In this document: piece by piece, positions 1-7,528 of the stretch
Numbering within the stretch: position 1 is the first letter of the stretch
Layout: the number at the start of each line of letters is the position of its first letter
NCBI RefSeq assembly: GCF_028281565.1
Contig: NZ_JANQJQ010000006.1
Location: forward strand, 1 to 64,000
Direction of reading: 5' to 3'
DNA from: Seonamhaeicola sp.
GTDB taxonomy: Bacteria; Bacteroidota; Bacteroidia; Flavobacteriales; Flavobacteriaceae
DNA: 64,000 bases
Translations under genes and position numbers: made by a program
Notes under the pieces: model-generated
Database searches by the model: none
What the model saw: only the letters and a program-made list of their open reading frames with translations
Told to the model about the DNA's origin: nothing

Positions 1-20
1 CTGCATTATTTGCTGCATAA
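1..20 (+). CDS. atpE: ATP synthase subunit c, last codons only (partial)
   Basis: Only the 3' end is inside the window: one frame reads Ala-Leu-Phe-Ala-Ala and then a TAA stop at 18-20. The identification rests on position, since atpE normally lies directly upstream of atpF, and on the hydrophobic small-residue C-terminus usual for the proteolipid ring subunit. Too little sequence is present for an independent call. Confidence 0.5.
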
Positions 21-36
21 TCTTAAGAGACCAAAA

Positions 37-75
37 AAAGGTACAGTTGTAACGGTTGGTTGCAGCTGTACTTTT
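37..75 (+). promoter_or_regulatory. Strong intercistronic RNA hairpin between atpE and atpF
   Basis: Bases 37-53 pair with 59-75, leaving a 5-base loop (54-58). The stem is about 17 bp and continuous if three G-U pairs are allowed (40/72, 47/65, 50/62), and it ends in a short T-run (72-75). It may act as a partial terminator, an mRNA stabiliser or a processing boundary. Such a role would fit the need for many c subunits but only two b subunits per enzyme. The structure is read directly from the sequence; the function is inference. Confidence 0.6.
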
Positions 76-110
76 CTAAAAATTAATTAAGATATAATAC
101 TATATATATT

Positions 111-611
111 ATGGAGAAGTTATTAGGAGAATTTTCAATCGGATTGTTTTTTTGGCAAACAGTATTATTCCTTGCGCTTTTATTCTTACTTAGAAAATTT
201 GCGTGGAAACCAATATTAAATGCAGTAAACGAAAGAGAAGATGGTATTAGAACAGCTCTTGAATCAGCAGAGAATGCTAAAAAAGAGATGGAAAACCTTC
301 AAGCTGATAACGAAAAGCTATTAAAAGAAGCCAGGGCTGAAAGAGAAGCAATGCTAAAAGAAGCTCGTGAGATCAAAAATAAAATGATTGACGATGCGAA
401 AGAAGAAGCAAAAGAAGAAGCTGGAAAATTAATAGCAGCGGCTCAAGCCTCTATTGAAACCGAAAAGAAAGCGGCTATTGCTGAGCTTAAATCTCAAGTA
501 GCAAACTTATCTATAGAGATTGCTGAAAAAGTAGTACGTGACGAACTGTCTAACAAAGAAAAGCAAGTTAAACTTGTAGAGTCTATGTTAGGTGAGGCAA
601 CCTTAAATTAA
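111..611 (+). CDS. atpF: F1Fo ATP synthase subunit b
   Basis: Peripheral-stalk subunit that links the membrane a/c sector to F1. The 166-residue length is typical. An N-terminal membrane segment (about residues 10-28, rich in Phe and Leu) precedes a long, highly charged Lys/Glu/Ala helix (about 40-150), the usual dimeric coiled coil of subunit b. It lies between the end of atpE and atpH, 7 bases before atpH, so it belongs to one operon. A strong hairpin at 37-75 sits in its leader. No anomalies were seen. Confidence 0.95.
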   Translation: MEKLLGEFSIGLFFWQTVLFLALLFLLRKFAWKPILNAVNEREDGIRTALESAENAKKEMENLQADNEKLLKEARAEREAMLKEAREIKNKMIDDAKEEAKEEAGKLIAAAQASIETEKKAAIAELKSQVANLSIEIAEKVVRDELSNKEKQVKLVESMLGEATLN

Positions 612-618
612 GCTAATA

Positions 619-1155
619 ATGGCAGGAACAAGAGCAGCAATACGTTACGCAAAGGCAGCACTTAGTTTAGCAAGTGATCAAAATACAGCAGAAACTGTAA
701 ATAAAGATATGATCGCTATCGCCAACACTATTGCTGAAAGTGAAGAACTAGATCAAGTACTTAAAAGTTCAGTGGTAAAAACTGAAGTTAAAAAAGCAGT
801 ACTGGATAAAATATTTCCTGGGCTTAACAAGATTAGTTCAGATTTGTTTGACGTATTAATCGCAAATAAAAGAATAGATATTCTAGGTGCTGTAGCGACA
901 AAATATACGGTATTGTTTGATGAACTTAGTGGCAAGGAAGTAGCACAAGTTACTACAGCTATTCCAATGACAGAAGATTTAGAGATCAAGGTTTTGGCAA
1001 AAGTTAAAGAACTTACCAGTAAATCTGTAGAACTAGAAAACATTGTAGACGAAAGTATTTTAGGAGGCTTTATTCTACGTATTGGTGATAAGCAATACAA
1101 TGCAAGTGTTGCCAATAAATTAAATAAGTTAAAAAGAGAATTTTCATTAAATTAA
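619..1155 (+). CDS. atpH: F1Fo ATP synthase subunit delta
   Basis: Delta (OSCP-type) subunit that attaches the b-subunit stalk to the top of the alpha3beta3 head. At 178 residues it has the normal size. The N-terminus (MAGTRAAIRYAKAAL) is the family's characteristic helical start, and the C-terminal part (about 140-178) with ILGGFILRIGD is the conserved OSCP signature region. It follows atpF after 7 bases, and atpA follows after a short repeat-containing spacer. Confidence 0.95.
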   Translation: MAGTRAAIRYAKAALSLASDQNTAETVNKDMIAIANTIAESEELDQVLKSSVVKTEVKKAVLDKIFPGLNKISSDLFDVLIANKRIDILGAVATKYTVLFDELSGKEVAQVTTAIPMTEDLEIKVLAKVKELTSKSVELENIVDESILGGFILRIGDKQYNASVANKLNKLKREFSLN

Positions 1156-1176
1156 AAACAGTTAGAGTAGGTGGCT

Positions 1177-1204
1177 AACATCTAATATCTAACATCTAAT
1201 ATCT
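1177..1204. repeat. Four tandem copies of a 7-bp unit just before atpA
   Basis: The unit AAYATCT occurs four times in a row (alternating AACATCT and AATATCT), ending 8 bases before the atpA start codon. It occupies the place of the ribosome-binding region of atpA. Slippage could alter the spacing or unfolded length of the leader. The repeat is plain in the sequence; any role is inference. Confidence 0.8.
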
Positions 1205-1212
1205 AAATAAAG

Positions 1213-2793
1213 ATGGCAGAAGTAAAACCAGCTGAAGTATCAGCGATTCTAAAACAACAACTAGCAGGATTTGAAGCTACTGCTTCATTAGATGAAGTAG
1301 GAACGGTGTTAACTGTTGGTGATGGTATTGCACGTGTTTATGGATTATCTAATGCGCAATATGGAGAATTAGTTGAATTTGAAAACGGCCTTGAAGGTAT
1401 TGTACTAAACCTTGAAGAAGATAATGTTGGTGTGGTATTATTAGGTCCTTCAAAGGAAATTAAAGAAGGAGCTACAGTAAAGCGTACCGAGCGTATTGCT
1501 TCTATTAAGGTAGGAGAAGAAATGGTTGGACGTGTTGTTGATACACTTGGTAACCCAATTGATGGTAAAGGGCCTATTGGAGGCGACCTTTACGAAATGC
1601 CTTTAGAGCGTAAAGCGCCTGGGGTTATTTTCCGTCAACCGGTAAATGAGCCATTACAAACAGGTATTAAATCTGTTGATGCCATGATCCCGATCGGGCG
1701 TGGACAACGTGAGTTGGTAATTGGTGACCGTCAGACAGGTAAAACAACGGTTTGTATTGATACCATCTTAAATCAAAAAGAGTTTTACGATGCAGGTGAG
1801 CCTGTATTCTGCATCTATGTGGCTGTTGGGCAAAAAGCTTCAACAGTAGCAAACATTGCTAAAACCTTAGAAGATAAAGGAGCCTTAGCTTATACTGTAA
1901 TTGTAGCTGCAAACGCATCTGACCCTGCACCAATGCAGGTATATGCACCATTCGCAGGAGCTGCTATCGGTGAATACTTTAGAGATACGGGTCGTCCGGC
2001 TTTAATTATCTATGATGATTTATCAAAACAAGCGGTAGCTTACCGTGAGGTATCCTTATTATTACGTCGTCCACCGGGACGTGAGGCGTATCCTGGAGAC
2101 GTTTTCTACTTACACTCAAGATTATTAGAGCGTGCTGCAAAAGTGATTGATGACGACAGTATTGCACAAAACATGAACGACCTTCCTGAACCTTTAAAAC
2201 CAATGGTAAAAGGAGGCGGTTCATTAACAGCTTTACCAATTATTGAAACACAGGCGGGTGACGTATCAGCCTATATTCCAACAAACGTAATTTCGATTAC
2301 AGACGGACAGATATTCTTGGAGTCAGATTTATTTAACTCAGGTGTACGTCCTGCAATTAACGTAGGTATCTCAGTATCTCGTGTAGGTGGTTCGGCTCAG
2401 ATCAAATCCATGAAGAAAGTAGCCGGTACATTAAAATTAGACCAGGCACAGTTCCGTGAGTTAGAAGCATTCGCTAAGTTTGGATCAGACCTTGACGCGG
2501 CTACATTGAACGTAATTGAAAAAGGTAAACGTAACGTTGAGATCTTAAAACAAGCTCAAAACGATCCATATACCGTAGAAGATCAAGTCGCAATCATCTA
2601 TGCCGGTTCTAAAAACTTGTTAAGAGATGTTCCTGTTGATAAAGTAAAAGAATTCGAAAGAGATTTTATCGAGTTTTTAAATGCGAAACACAGAGGTGTT
2701 TTAGACACATTAAAAGCAGGTAAATTAACTGACGAGGTTACGGACACTTTAACAAGCGTTTGTAAAGATTTGGCAGGAAAGTATAAAGCTTAG
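1213..2793 (+). CDS. atpA: F1Fo ATP synthase subunit alpha
   Basis: Non-catalytic nucleotide-binding subunit of the F1 head. The 526-residue length is typical of the family in Bacteroidetes. The P-loop GDRQTGKTT lies near residues 171-179, the Walker B region (LIIYDDL) near 264-270, and the family signature with SRVGGSAQ near 390-397. The order atpF-atpH-atpA-atpG matches other flavobacteria. There, atpB and atpE lie upstream and the beta/epsilon genes (atpD-atpC) are often elsewhere; they are absent from this window. Confidence 0.98.
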   Translation: MAEVKPAEVSAILKQQLAGFEATASLDEVGTVLTVGDGIARVYGLSNAQYGELVEFENGLEGIVLNLEEDNVGVVLLGPSKEIKEGATVKRTERIASIKVGEEMVGRVVDTLGNPIDGKGPIGGDLYEMPLERKAPGVIFRQPVNEPLQTGIKSVDAMIPIGRGQRELVIGDRQTGKTTVCIDTILNQKEFYDAGEPVFCIYVAVGQKASTVANIAKTLEDKGALAYTVIVAANASDPAPMQVYAPFAGAAIGEYFRDTGRPALIIYDDLSKQAVAYREVSLLLRRPPGREAYPGDVFYLHSRLLERAAKVIDDDSIAQNMNDLPEPLKPMVKGGGSLTALPIIETQAGDVSAYIPTNVISITDGQIFLESDLFNSGVRPAINVGISVSRVGGSAQIKSMKKVAGTLKLDQAQFRELEAFAKFGSDLDAATLNVIEKGKRNVEILKQAQNDPYTVEDQVAIIYAGSKNLLRDVPVDKVKEFERDFIEFLNAKHRGVLDTLKAGKLTDEVTDTLTSVCKDLAGKYKA

Positions 2794-2803
2794 TCAAAGC
2801 AGT

Positions 2804-2873
2804 GTCATCCTGAACTTGTTTCAGGATCTCATAATTTAGTTCAAAATAGATTCTGAAATAAATTCAGAATGAC
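2804..2873. repeat. REP-pair (BIME/REPIN-like) between atpA and atpG
   Basis: A 70-bp inverted repeat whose ends are GTCATCCTGAA and TTCAGAATGAC. It contains two hairpins, TCCTGAA...TTCAGGA (left) and TTCTGAA...TTCAGAA (right). The inner edges read ATCT (left) and AGAT (right). It lies inside the atp operon, so it will be present in the transcript. Confidence 0.8.
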
Positions 2874-2884
2874 AAAAAGAGATT

Positions 2885-3745
2885 ATGGCGAATCTTAAAG
2901 AAATACGTAACAGAATATCATCGGTATCTTCTACCATGCAGATTACCAGTGCCATGAAAATGGTATCGGCTGCAAAATTAAAGAAGGCACAGGATGCTAT
3001 CACTGCCATGCGTCCTTATGCGGATAAATTAACAGAGCTTTTACAAGGTTTAAGTGCCACTTTAGATGCTGATTCCGGAAGTAAATATGCAGCACAACGC
3101 GAAGTCAATAAAGTACTTATTGTTGCTATAACGTCTAACAGAGGATTATGTGGTGCGTTTAACTCTAACATTGTTAAGGAAGTTACCAGGTTAACAAATG
3201 AAACATATGCTGATCAGGAAGTATCCTACCTTGCCATTGGAAAAAAAGCAAATGATGCATTCAAAAAATCTGAAAAAGTAATTGCTAATCACAGTGAGGT
3301 TTTTGATGATTTAACCTTTGATAATGTTGCTGAAATAGCACAGTACCTAATGGATAAATTTGTTGAAGGTGAGTTTGATAAAATTGAATTGGTTTACAAC
3401 AGGTTTAAAAATGCGGCTACGCAAATAGTCACTACGGAGCAATTTTTACCAATTGTCCCTGTTGAAGGTGAAGCCAATACGAATGCCGACTATATTTTTG
3501 AACCTTCAAAAGCAGAGATCGTTGAGCAATTAATTCCTAAGTCTTTAAAAACGCAGTTATATAAAGGTGTAAGAGATTCTTTTGCCAGTGAACATGGGGC
3601 GCGTATGACTGCCATGCACAAAGCAACTGATAACGCAACCGAGCTAAGGGATCAATTGAAATTAACTTACAACAAAGCACGTCAGGCAGCTATTACCAAT
3701 GAGATCCTTGAGATTGTTGGTGGTGCGGAAGCATTGAATAACTAA
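2885..3745 (+). CDS. atpG: F1Fo ATP synthase subunit gamma
   Basis: Central rotor shaft subunit. The 286-residue protein has the conserved N-terminal helix MANLKEIRNRISSVSSTMQI with the ITSAMKMVSAAKL signature (about residues 20-33). The conserved C-terminal helix contains MHKATDNA and LKLTYNKARQAAITNEI (about 242-275). Both helices form the shaft. It is separated from atpA by a REP pair and followed by a hairpin and a terminator, so it is probably the last gene of this operon. Confidence 0.97.
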   Translation: MANLKEIRNRISSVSSTMQITSAMKMVSAAKLKKAQDAITAMRPYADKLTELLQGLSATLDADSGSKYAAQREVNKVLIVAITSNRGLCGAFNSNIVKEVTRLTNETYADQEVSYLAIGKKANDAFKKSEKVIANHSEVFDDLTFDNVAEIAQYLMDKFVEGEFDKIELVYNRFKNAATQIVTTEQFLPIVPVEGEANTNADYIFEPSKAEIVEQLIPKSLKTQLYKGVRDSFASEHGARMTAMHKATDNATELRDQLKLTYNKARQAAITNEILEIVGGAEALNN

Positions 3746-3750
3746 TTGCC

Positions 3751-3771
3751 ATGCTGAACTTTTTTCAGCAT
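3751..3771. repeat. Single REP-like hairpin after atpG
   Basis: ATGCTGAA and TTCAGCAT form a hairpin followed by CTCA. It has the same layout (hairpin plus ATCTCA tail) as the copies at 2804, 10899 and 63586. Confidence 0.7.
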
Positions 3772-3785
3772 CTCAAATATATAAG

Positions 3786-3811
3786 CCTTACCATTTTGGT
3801 AAGGTTTTTTT
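3786..3811 (+). terminator. Intrinsic terminator of the atp operon
   Basis: CCTTACCA pairs with TGGTAAGG (3797-3804) across a 3-base loop and is followed by seven T residues. It lies 41 bases after the atpG stop and is a clear rho-independent terminator. Confidence 0.85.
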
Positions 3812-3889
3812 ATGCAATCAATCTATACTTTAAACCGTTTGTTTTACGTTAGCTAAAAACGTATTTTTAGCCTTATTAACAGTTGGTCA

Positions 3890-5350
3890 TTGAGTGCACT
3901 CAAAACATTATTCAAGCAAACATTTATTTATGGTTTAGCTACAGTGCTTCCAAGAATGTTAAGCTTTTTATTAGTGCCTTTATATACTTCAGAAGGCGTG
4001 CTTTCTTCCGTTGCCGAATATGGTGAAGTCTCTGTTATCTTTTCTTATTTTGTTCTGTTCAACGTGATTCTTGCCTATGGCATGGAAACGGCCTTTTTCA
4101 GGTTCTTTAATAAAGAAGATGATAAAAATCGTGTTATAGGCACATCGACTATTTCTTTGGTACTGTCATCTGTTGCGTTTTTTATCATCGCTTTACTATG
4201 TCAGGAGCATATAGCCTCACTAATCAATATTCATGTAAAATATATTAATCTGGTCATCTGGATTTTATTGTTAGATGCCCTGGTTATCATTCCTTTTGCC
4301 TGGTTAAGAGCTACACAAAGACCCATTCAATATGCGGTTATCAAAATTTTAAATGTTGCTATTAACCTGGGACTGAATCTGTTCTTCCTTCTGGCTTTAA
4401 AGGGCTTAGCCGCAAAGTCATCTGTTTTCGAAAGTATTTACAAACCGGACTTTGAGATCAACTATATTTTTATTTCAAATTTAGTGGCCAGTGCTGTTAC
4501 GTTGGCATTAATGCTGCCATTCTATTTTAAAGTCAATTACAGGTTTAACCGCGATTTATGGAAACGCATGATGCAATATGCTTTACCGGTGCTCATTGCG
4601 GGTATAGCATTTTCAATTAATGAAACTTTCGATAGGATTTTGTTAGATTATCTTTTACCCCAAGACATTGCTAAGACCCATATCGGTATGTATTCCGCTT
4701 GTTATAAATTAGCCTTGTTTATGACCTTATTTGCAACGGCTTACAGGCTGGGGATAGAGCCTTTCTTTTTTAGTCATGCCAATAGTGAGAACCCACAAAA
4801 GAATTACGCCCGGATATTAGAGTTTTTTGTAGCCTTGGGGGCTGTTATTTTGTTAAGTGTAGTAGTATTTGCAGATATTTTAAAACCGATCATTGTTAGG
4901 AGTGAAGCCTATTGGGAAGCTATGTGGGTGGTTCCAATAATTCTTTTAGCTAATTTCTGTTTGGGGATTTATCACAACCTGTCAGTTTGGTATAAAATAA
5001 CCGATAGAACCAGGTTTGGAGCTTATATTTCAATAATTGGTGCGGTAGTTACGCTCATTATTAACTTTGCGTTTATAAAGATGTATAGCTATAAAGCTTC
5101 GGCTATTGCTACATTAGTTGCATACGCTTCCATGATGTTATTATCTTACTATTTCGGAAGGAAGCACTACCCTATTCCCTATAACTTAAAAAAGATTGGA
5201 TTATACCTACTATTATCAATAGCGTTCTCAGGACTTTCGTTCTACCAATTTAGAGGGAATTATATTATTGGAATTTCCATGTTAATTGTATTTTTGGGCG
5301 TTATTTCGTTTTCCGAAAAGCATCAGATCAAACAATTATTAAAAAGATAA
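3890..5350 (+). CDS. Polysaccharide flippase, MOP/Wzx-like membrane protein
   Basis: Predicted oligosaccharide or lipid-linked sugar flippase in the inner membrane. The 486 residues form about 14 hydrophobic segments. The N-terminus ([20 protein letters not shown]) is typical of flavobacterial lipopolysaccharide biosynthesis proteins of the MATE/MOP superfamily. The start is a TTG codon; no ATG occurs in frame until about residue 23, which is already inside the first conserved segment, so TTG is preferred. dut follows after 1 base, and a sugar nucleotidyltransferase lies downstream, which fits envelope glycan assembly. The substrate cannot be told from sequence. Confidence 0.85.
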   Translation: MSALKTLFKQTFIYGLATVLPRMLSFLLVPLYTSEGVLSSVAEYGEVSVIFSYFVLFNVILAYGMETAFFRFFNKEDDKNRVIGTSTISLVLSSVAFFIIALLCQEHIASLINIHVKYINLVIWILLLDALVIIPFAWLRATQRPIQYAVIKILNVAINLGLNLFFLLALKGLAAKSSVFESIYKPDFEINYIFISNLVASAVTLALMLPFYFKVNYRFNRDLWKRMMQYALPVLIAGIAFSINETFDRILLDYLLPQDIAKTHIGMYSACYKLALFMTLFATAYRLGIEPFFFSHANSENPQKNYARILEFFVALGAVILLSVVVFADILKPIIVRSEAYWEAMWVVPIILLANFCLGIYHNLSVWYKITDRTRFGAYISIIGAVVTLIINFAFIKMYSYKASAIATLVAYASMMLLSYYFGRKHYPIPYNLKKIGLYLLLSIAFSGLSFYQFRGNYIIGISMLIVFLGVISFSEKHQIKQLLKR

Positions 5351-5351
5351 C

Positions 5352-5786
5352 ATGCAGATAAAAATCATTAATAGATCAAGTCATAATTTGCCACACTATG
5401 AAACCATAGCTTCAGCGGGAATGGATCTCAGGGCAAACATTGAGGAACCCGTAACATTAAAACCGTTAGAAAGGACCGTAGTAAAAACAGGTTTGTTCAT
5501 TGAGCTGCCTATTGGATGCGAAGCTCAGGTGCGCCCCAGGAGTGGTTTGGCAGCCAAAAAAGGGATTACAGTGTTAAATGCTCCCGGAACAGTAGATGCC
5601 GATTATAGAGGCGAAATAGGTGTGATTTTAGTAAACCTTTCTAATGAGGATTTTACAATTGAAAATGGCGAACGTATAGCCCAATTAGTCATTGCAAAAC
5701 ACGAACGAGCTGAATGGGATGATGTGGAAGTGTTGTCTGAAACCTCCAGAGGTGCTGGCGGTTTTGGAAGTACCGGTACGAAATAA
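5352..5786 (+). CDS. dut: dUTP diphosphatase (dUTPase)
   Basis: Hydrolyses dUTP to dUMP and pyrophosphate, keeping uracil out of DNA and feeding dTMP synthesis. The 144-residue length is typical for the trimeric enzyme. Visible motifs are AGMDLRA (about 23-29), PRSGLA (about 63-68), the uracil-binding [15 protein letters not shown] (about 80-94) with its catalytic Asp, and the C-terminal Gly-rich arm [10 protein letters not shown] (about 133-142) that closes over the active site. It lies 1 base after the flippase. Confidence 0.96.
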   Translation: MQIKIINRSSHNLPHYETIASAGMDLRANIEEPVTLKPLERTVVKTGLFIELPIGCEAQVRPRSGLAAKKGITVLNAPGTVDADYRGEIGVILVNLSNEDFTIENGERIAQLVIAKHERAEWDDVEVLSETSRGAGGFGSTGTK

Positions 5787-5787
5787 A

Positions 5788-5809
5788 ATTCCTGTGAAAA
5801 CAGGAATCT
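5788..5809. repeat. REP-like hairpin at the left of the GIY-YIG gene
   Basis: ATTCCTGT pairs perfectly with ACAGGAAT around a GAAA tetraloop, and the right arm runs into ATCTC. It is the left partner of the inverted hairpin at 6152-6170. Confidence 0.75.
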
Positions 5810-5822
5810 CTTTGTAGAAAGT

Positions 5823-6137
5823 ATGAAACATTGGTATGTCTACATTATGACAAATAAACCCAACGGCGTTTTATACATTGGGGTAACTGATAATATTGAA
5901 GAAAGAGTAAAAGAGCACAAGTTAAAAGTATATCCGAAATCTTTTACTGCAAAATATAATTGTGACAAGCTTGTTTATTTTGAAGAATTTGAAAACGGGA
6001 ATGACGCAGAAATAAGAGAAAGGCAATTTAAAAAGTGGAAAAAAGATTGGAAGATTCAATTGATTGAAGATATGAACCCTGGTTGGGTTGATTTATCAGA
6101 AAATTGGAATTTAAATTATAGTAAATTAAGAAAGTAA
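5823..6137 (+). CDS. Single-domain GIY-YIG nuclease
   Basis: A small predicted endonuclease of the GIY-YIG superfamily (104 residues, essentially only the catalytic domain). The motif appears as WYVYIM and LYIGVTDN (about residues 3-23). It is followed by the conserved Arg in ERVKEH and a Glu within the FEEFENGNDAEIRERQFKKW stretch (about 60-79) that supplies the metal ligand. It interrupts an otherwise tight operon between dut and a nucleotidyltransferase. REP-like hairpins in inverted orientation flank it on both sides. Such genes are common and multicopy in Bacteroidetes; their role is unknown. A repair role is possible, but the flanks suggest a link to the repeats. Confidence 0.85.
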   Translation: MKHWYVYIMTNKPNGVLYIGVTDNIEERVKEHKLKVYPKSFTAKYNCDKLVYFEEFENGNDAEIRERQFKKWKKDWKIQLIEDMNPGWVDLSENWNLNYSKLRK

Positions 6138-6151
6138 AGTTTAACTTTAAA

Positions 6152-6170
6152 AGATACCCGCTTTCGCGGG
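6152..6170. repeat. REP-like hairpin at the right of the GIY-YIG gene
   Basis: AGAT is followed by CCCGC-TTTC-GCGGG. Read on the other strand, the loop is GAAA and the arm is followed by ATCT, as in the element at 5788-5809. The two hairpins are therefore inverted copies with the gene between them. Confidence 0.7.
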
Positions 6171-6176
6171 CTGTAT

Positions 6177-7196
6177 ATGAAAATAATAGTACCTATGGCG
6201 GGACGTGGTTCCCGTTTAAGACCGCACAGTTTAACTGTACCAAAACCTTTAATTCCGGTAGCAGGACAACCTATTGTACATCGTTTGGTAAAAGATATTG
6301 CCAAAGTTTTGAAACAACCTGTTGATGAGGTAGCCTTTGTATTAGGAGATCCGGCATGGTTTGGAGATGATGTGGTTAAAAGTTTAGAAGCACTGGCCGA
6401 AAGTTTAGGTGCCAAAGCCTCTATTTATCGTCAGGATAAACCACTTGGAACGGGGCATGCTATCATGTGTGCAAAACCATCATTGTCAGGGCCGGCAGTA
6501 ATTGCATATGCAGATACGTTAATACGGGCTGAATTTGATCTGGACCCTATAGCGGATAGTGTTATATGGACCAAGCAAGTTAACAACCCTGAAGCTTACG
6601 GCGTTGTAAAACTAAATGGAAATAATGACATAGTGGAGTTGGTTGAAAAACCACAAACTTTTGTCAGTGATCAGGCAGTAATTGGTATTTACTATTTTAA
6701 AGATGTTACTGTTTTAAAAGACAAATTACAGGAAGTCCTTGATGAAAACGTTATGAATGGTGGTGAATACCAAATTAATGATGGTATTAAACGTATGATG
6801 GCTGAAGGCAAAGTGTTTAAAACCGGTACTGTGGATGAATGGATGGATTGCGGTAATAAAGCCATTACGGTGGAAACCAATGGCAAGATGCTCGACTTTT
6901 TAAAAGCAGACGGAGATGAACAGCTAGTAGCATCATCGGTAACGTTGGATAACTCTAAAATTATTGAACCGTGTTTTGTGGGCGAAAACGTCACGCTCAG
7001 AAATACAACTATTGGCCCGCATGTATCTATTGGTAATGGCACTATTATTGAAGATTCAACTGTTAAAAACAGCTTAATTCAAACCAATACATCAATTAAA
7101 AATGCTAATTTAGAGAATGCTATGATTGGTAATAATGTTAAATACGATGGTAATTTTACAAGTATCAGTATTGGCGATTACTCTGTTTTAGAATAA
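6177..7196 (+). CDS. Sugar-phosphate nucleotidyltransferase
   Basis: Predicted to make an NDP-sugar from NTP and a sugar 1-phosphate for cell-envelope glycans. The N-terminal nucleotidyltransferase fold carries the signature MAGRGSRLRPHSLTVPKPLI (about residues 7-26), and GTGHAIMCAKP (about 91-101) belongs to the nucleotide pocket. Residues about 245-335 form a left-handed beta-helix of hexapeptide-like repeats. The 339-residue length fits glucose-1-phosphate thymidylyl- or uridylyltransferase-like enzymes of Bacteroidetes. The exact sugar and nucleotide are not resolvable. Its position after the flippase and dut supports an envelope role. Confidence 0.88.
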   Translation: MKIIVPMAGRGSRLRPHSLTVPKPLIPVAGQPIVHRLVKDIAKVLKQPVDEVAFVLGDPAWFGDDVVKSLEALAESLGAKASIYRQDKPLGTGHAIMCAKPSLSGPAVIAYADTLIRAEFDLDPIADSVIWTKQVNNPEAYGVVKLNGNNDIVELVEKPQTFVSDQAVIGIYYFKDVTVLKDKLQEVLDENVMNGGEYQINDGIKRMMAEGKVFKTGTVDEWMDCGNKAITVETNGKMLDFLKADGDEQLVASSVTLDNSKIIEPCFVGENVTLRNTTIGPHVSIGNGTIIEDSTVKNSLIQTNTSIKNANLENAMIGNNVKYDGNFTSISIGDYSVLE

Positions 7197-7210
7197 AATG
7201 TGATACATAT

Positions 7211-7528
7211 ATGTATATTGTAATGTACTCTTTTAAAGTAAAACCTGAGCAAGAGGGAACTTTTTTAGAGTCCTGGAGAGCGTTAACTAAATTAATTTAT
7301 AAATACGAAGGGAGTTTAGGCTCAAGACTACATAAGAAAGAGTCACTACATTATATAGCTTATGCACAGTGGCCTGATAAATTAAGTTTTGATAATTCGG
7401 GCAGCGAATTACCGCTTGAAGCAAATAAATATAGAGACTTAATGAGATCTTCATGCGAAGACACTAAAGTCATACATAAGTTTGAAGTTGTAGAAGATTT
7501 GTTAATGCAAAAACAGCATGATTTATAA
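7211..7528 (+). CDS. Antibiotic-biosynthesis-monooxygenase-like (ABM) small protein
   Basis: A 105-residue protein with the pattern of a dimeric alpha/beta-barrel ABM protein: an opening strand MYIVMYSFKVKPEQEGTFLES, a helix, then SLGSRLHKKESLHYIAYAQW (about 36-55). Members include quinol monooxygenases and stress-related proteins, and no substrate can be inferred. It begins 14 bases after the nucleotidyltransferase, and its last 11 bases overlap the TPR gene, so it is co-transcribed. Confidence 0.7.
   Translation: MYIVMYSFKVKPEQEGTFLESWRALTKLIYKYEGSLGSRLHKKESLHYIAYAQWPDKLSFDNSGSELPLEANKYRDLMRSSCEDTKVIHKFEVVEDLLMQKQHDL

Noticed and set aside
753-1115. 120-codon frame antisense to atpH
   Set aside because: It lies fully inside a well-recognised gene, has no recognisable family features and shows the Ser/Leu-rich composition of a shadow frame.
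2804-2873. CRISPR repeat or array
   Set aside because: The copies are dispersed singly between genes with variable stems and no regular spacer series; no cas genes are present.
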